From CAVPTL01 sp963729195 (GTDB lineage Bacteria; Actinomycetota; Thermoleophilia; Gaiellales; JAICJC01), in assembly GCA_963729195.1 (NCBI GenBank), contig CAVSNF010000020.1:463912-527911 (forward strand): a DNA stretch of 64,000 bases, read 5' to 3'. Below the pieces are notes generated by a model that saw only the letters and a list, made by a program, of their open reading frames with translations, had not been told where the DNA came from and did no database searches. The position numbers and the translations under genes are program-made. Positions 63,675 through 64,000 of this stretch are shown in pieces. Every line of letters begins with the position of its first letter. The stretch's first letter is position 1.

Positions 63675-64000
63675 CCGCGTGGCATCTCCTGCTCTGGGTT
63701 GCGCTGCCGTACGTCGCCATTACGGTCTTCATCGCGGGACATATCTGGCGCTACCGCGCCGACCAGTATGGGTGGACAACCCGCTCCACCCAGATCCTCG
63801 AGAGCCGCAAACTCAAGTGGGGCAGCATCCTCTTCCACTACGGGGCGCTCGCAGCAATCGGCGGACACGTGCTCGGCATCCTCGTACCGGCCAGCGTGAC
63901 AGGGGCAATCGGACTAAGTGAACACTCCTACCACCTGCTCTCCGCAGCCGCGGGAACGCTTGCGGGTGTCGCCTGCGTCGTCGGATTCGTGATCCTCGCC
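63671..64000 (+). CDS. narI: respiratory nitrate reductase gamma subunit NarI (N-terminal part, cut by window end)
   Basis: The frame is open to the end of the window: MTAWHLLLWVALPYVAITVF, IAGHIWRYRADQYGWTTRST, QILESRKLKWGSILFHYGAL and AAIGGHVLGILVPASVTGAI, then SEHSYHLLSAAAGTLAGVAC. The His in GHIWRYR and FHYG and the pattern of membrane helices match NarI, the di-haem b subunit that takes electrons from the quinol pool. The ATG lies within the narJ end. The rest lies outside this window. Confidence 0.93.
   Translation, partial: MTAWHLLLWVALPYVAITVFIAGHIWRYRADQYGWTTRSTQILESRKLKWGSILFHYGALAAIGGHVLGILVPASVTGAIGLSEHSYHLLSAAAGTLAGVACVVGFVILA

Overview
The window looks like a chromosomal segment of a high-GC actinobacterium, most likely of the Thermoleophilia (Solirubrobacterales/Gaiellales) type. 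The reasons are the base composition, the frequent 4-bp start/stop overlaps, the tRNA-Gln/glmU/prs/rplY/pth and eno/pyk/divIC/DUF501 gene orders, an actinobacterial initiator tRNA ending in CGCTA, and many genes whose start codon lies 6-7 bases after a TANNNT box, as leaderless mRNAs would have. The taxonomic placement is inference. I see no insertion sequence, prophage or CRISPR array.

Layout. 0-6 kb: housekeeping genes (tatD end, rsmA, ispE, tRNA-Gln, glmU, prs, rplY, pth). 6-18 kb: an M20 peptidase, mfd, a SurA/PrsA-like lipoprotein, mazG, eno, pyk, a DivIC-like protein and DUF501. 18-22.5 kb: PAP2 phosphatase, a thiol-disulphide/cytochrome c maturation trio (ResA-like, CcmH-like, CcdA), a ferredoxin and an AlkP-superfamily hydrolase. 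22.5-31.4 kb: an AddAB-type helicase-nuclease pair, endonuclease III, a PAS protein and thioredoxin reductase. 31.4-46 kb: mostly accessory genes: anchored and secreted proteins, a very large adenylate cyclase/AAA/TPR regulator, a PadR-controlled membrane protein, an acyl-CoA dehydrogenase-type oxidoreductase, a GST, an MFS-cNMP protein, Ppx/GppA and two tRNAs. 46-57.6 kb: a secreted nuclease/phosphatase-fold protein, a two-component system and an aa3-type cytochrome c oxidase locus with copper proteins (cupredoxin-like protein, CoxB, CoxA, CoxC, Sco, CtaG). 57.6-64 kb: a secreted protein, a small stress-type membrane protein, a KaiC-like/HTH/cupin regulator divergent from a universal stress protein, a K+ channel, an aquaporin remnant, and the start of a nitrate reductase segment (narJ, narI) that runs off the window.

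Data quality matters here. Roughly 45 reading-frame breaks interrupt genes that are otherwise well conserved (rsmA, ispE, mfd, pyk, nth, addAB, cox genes and others), several next to C or G runs. This pattern fits uncorrected indels in a noisy assembly better than true decay, so broken genes are given here as single CDS spans with the approximate break positions. The stretches 2.4-6.1 kb and 36.3-47.7 kb are nearly free of breaks.

The most interesting signals are: a family of near-perfect 29-33 bp palindromes (arms ending in GGTGCC around one central base) placed at gene ends, one of which supplies a stop codon; a recurrent leaderless promoter design (TANNNT, 6 nt, start codon); divergent gene pairs whose two -10 boxes overlap, with the same core AGCCTACCAT used twice; and a KaiC-like protein without a Walker A lysine fused to an HTH-cupin regulator next to a stress protein.
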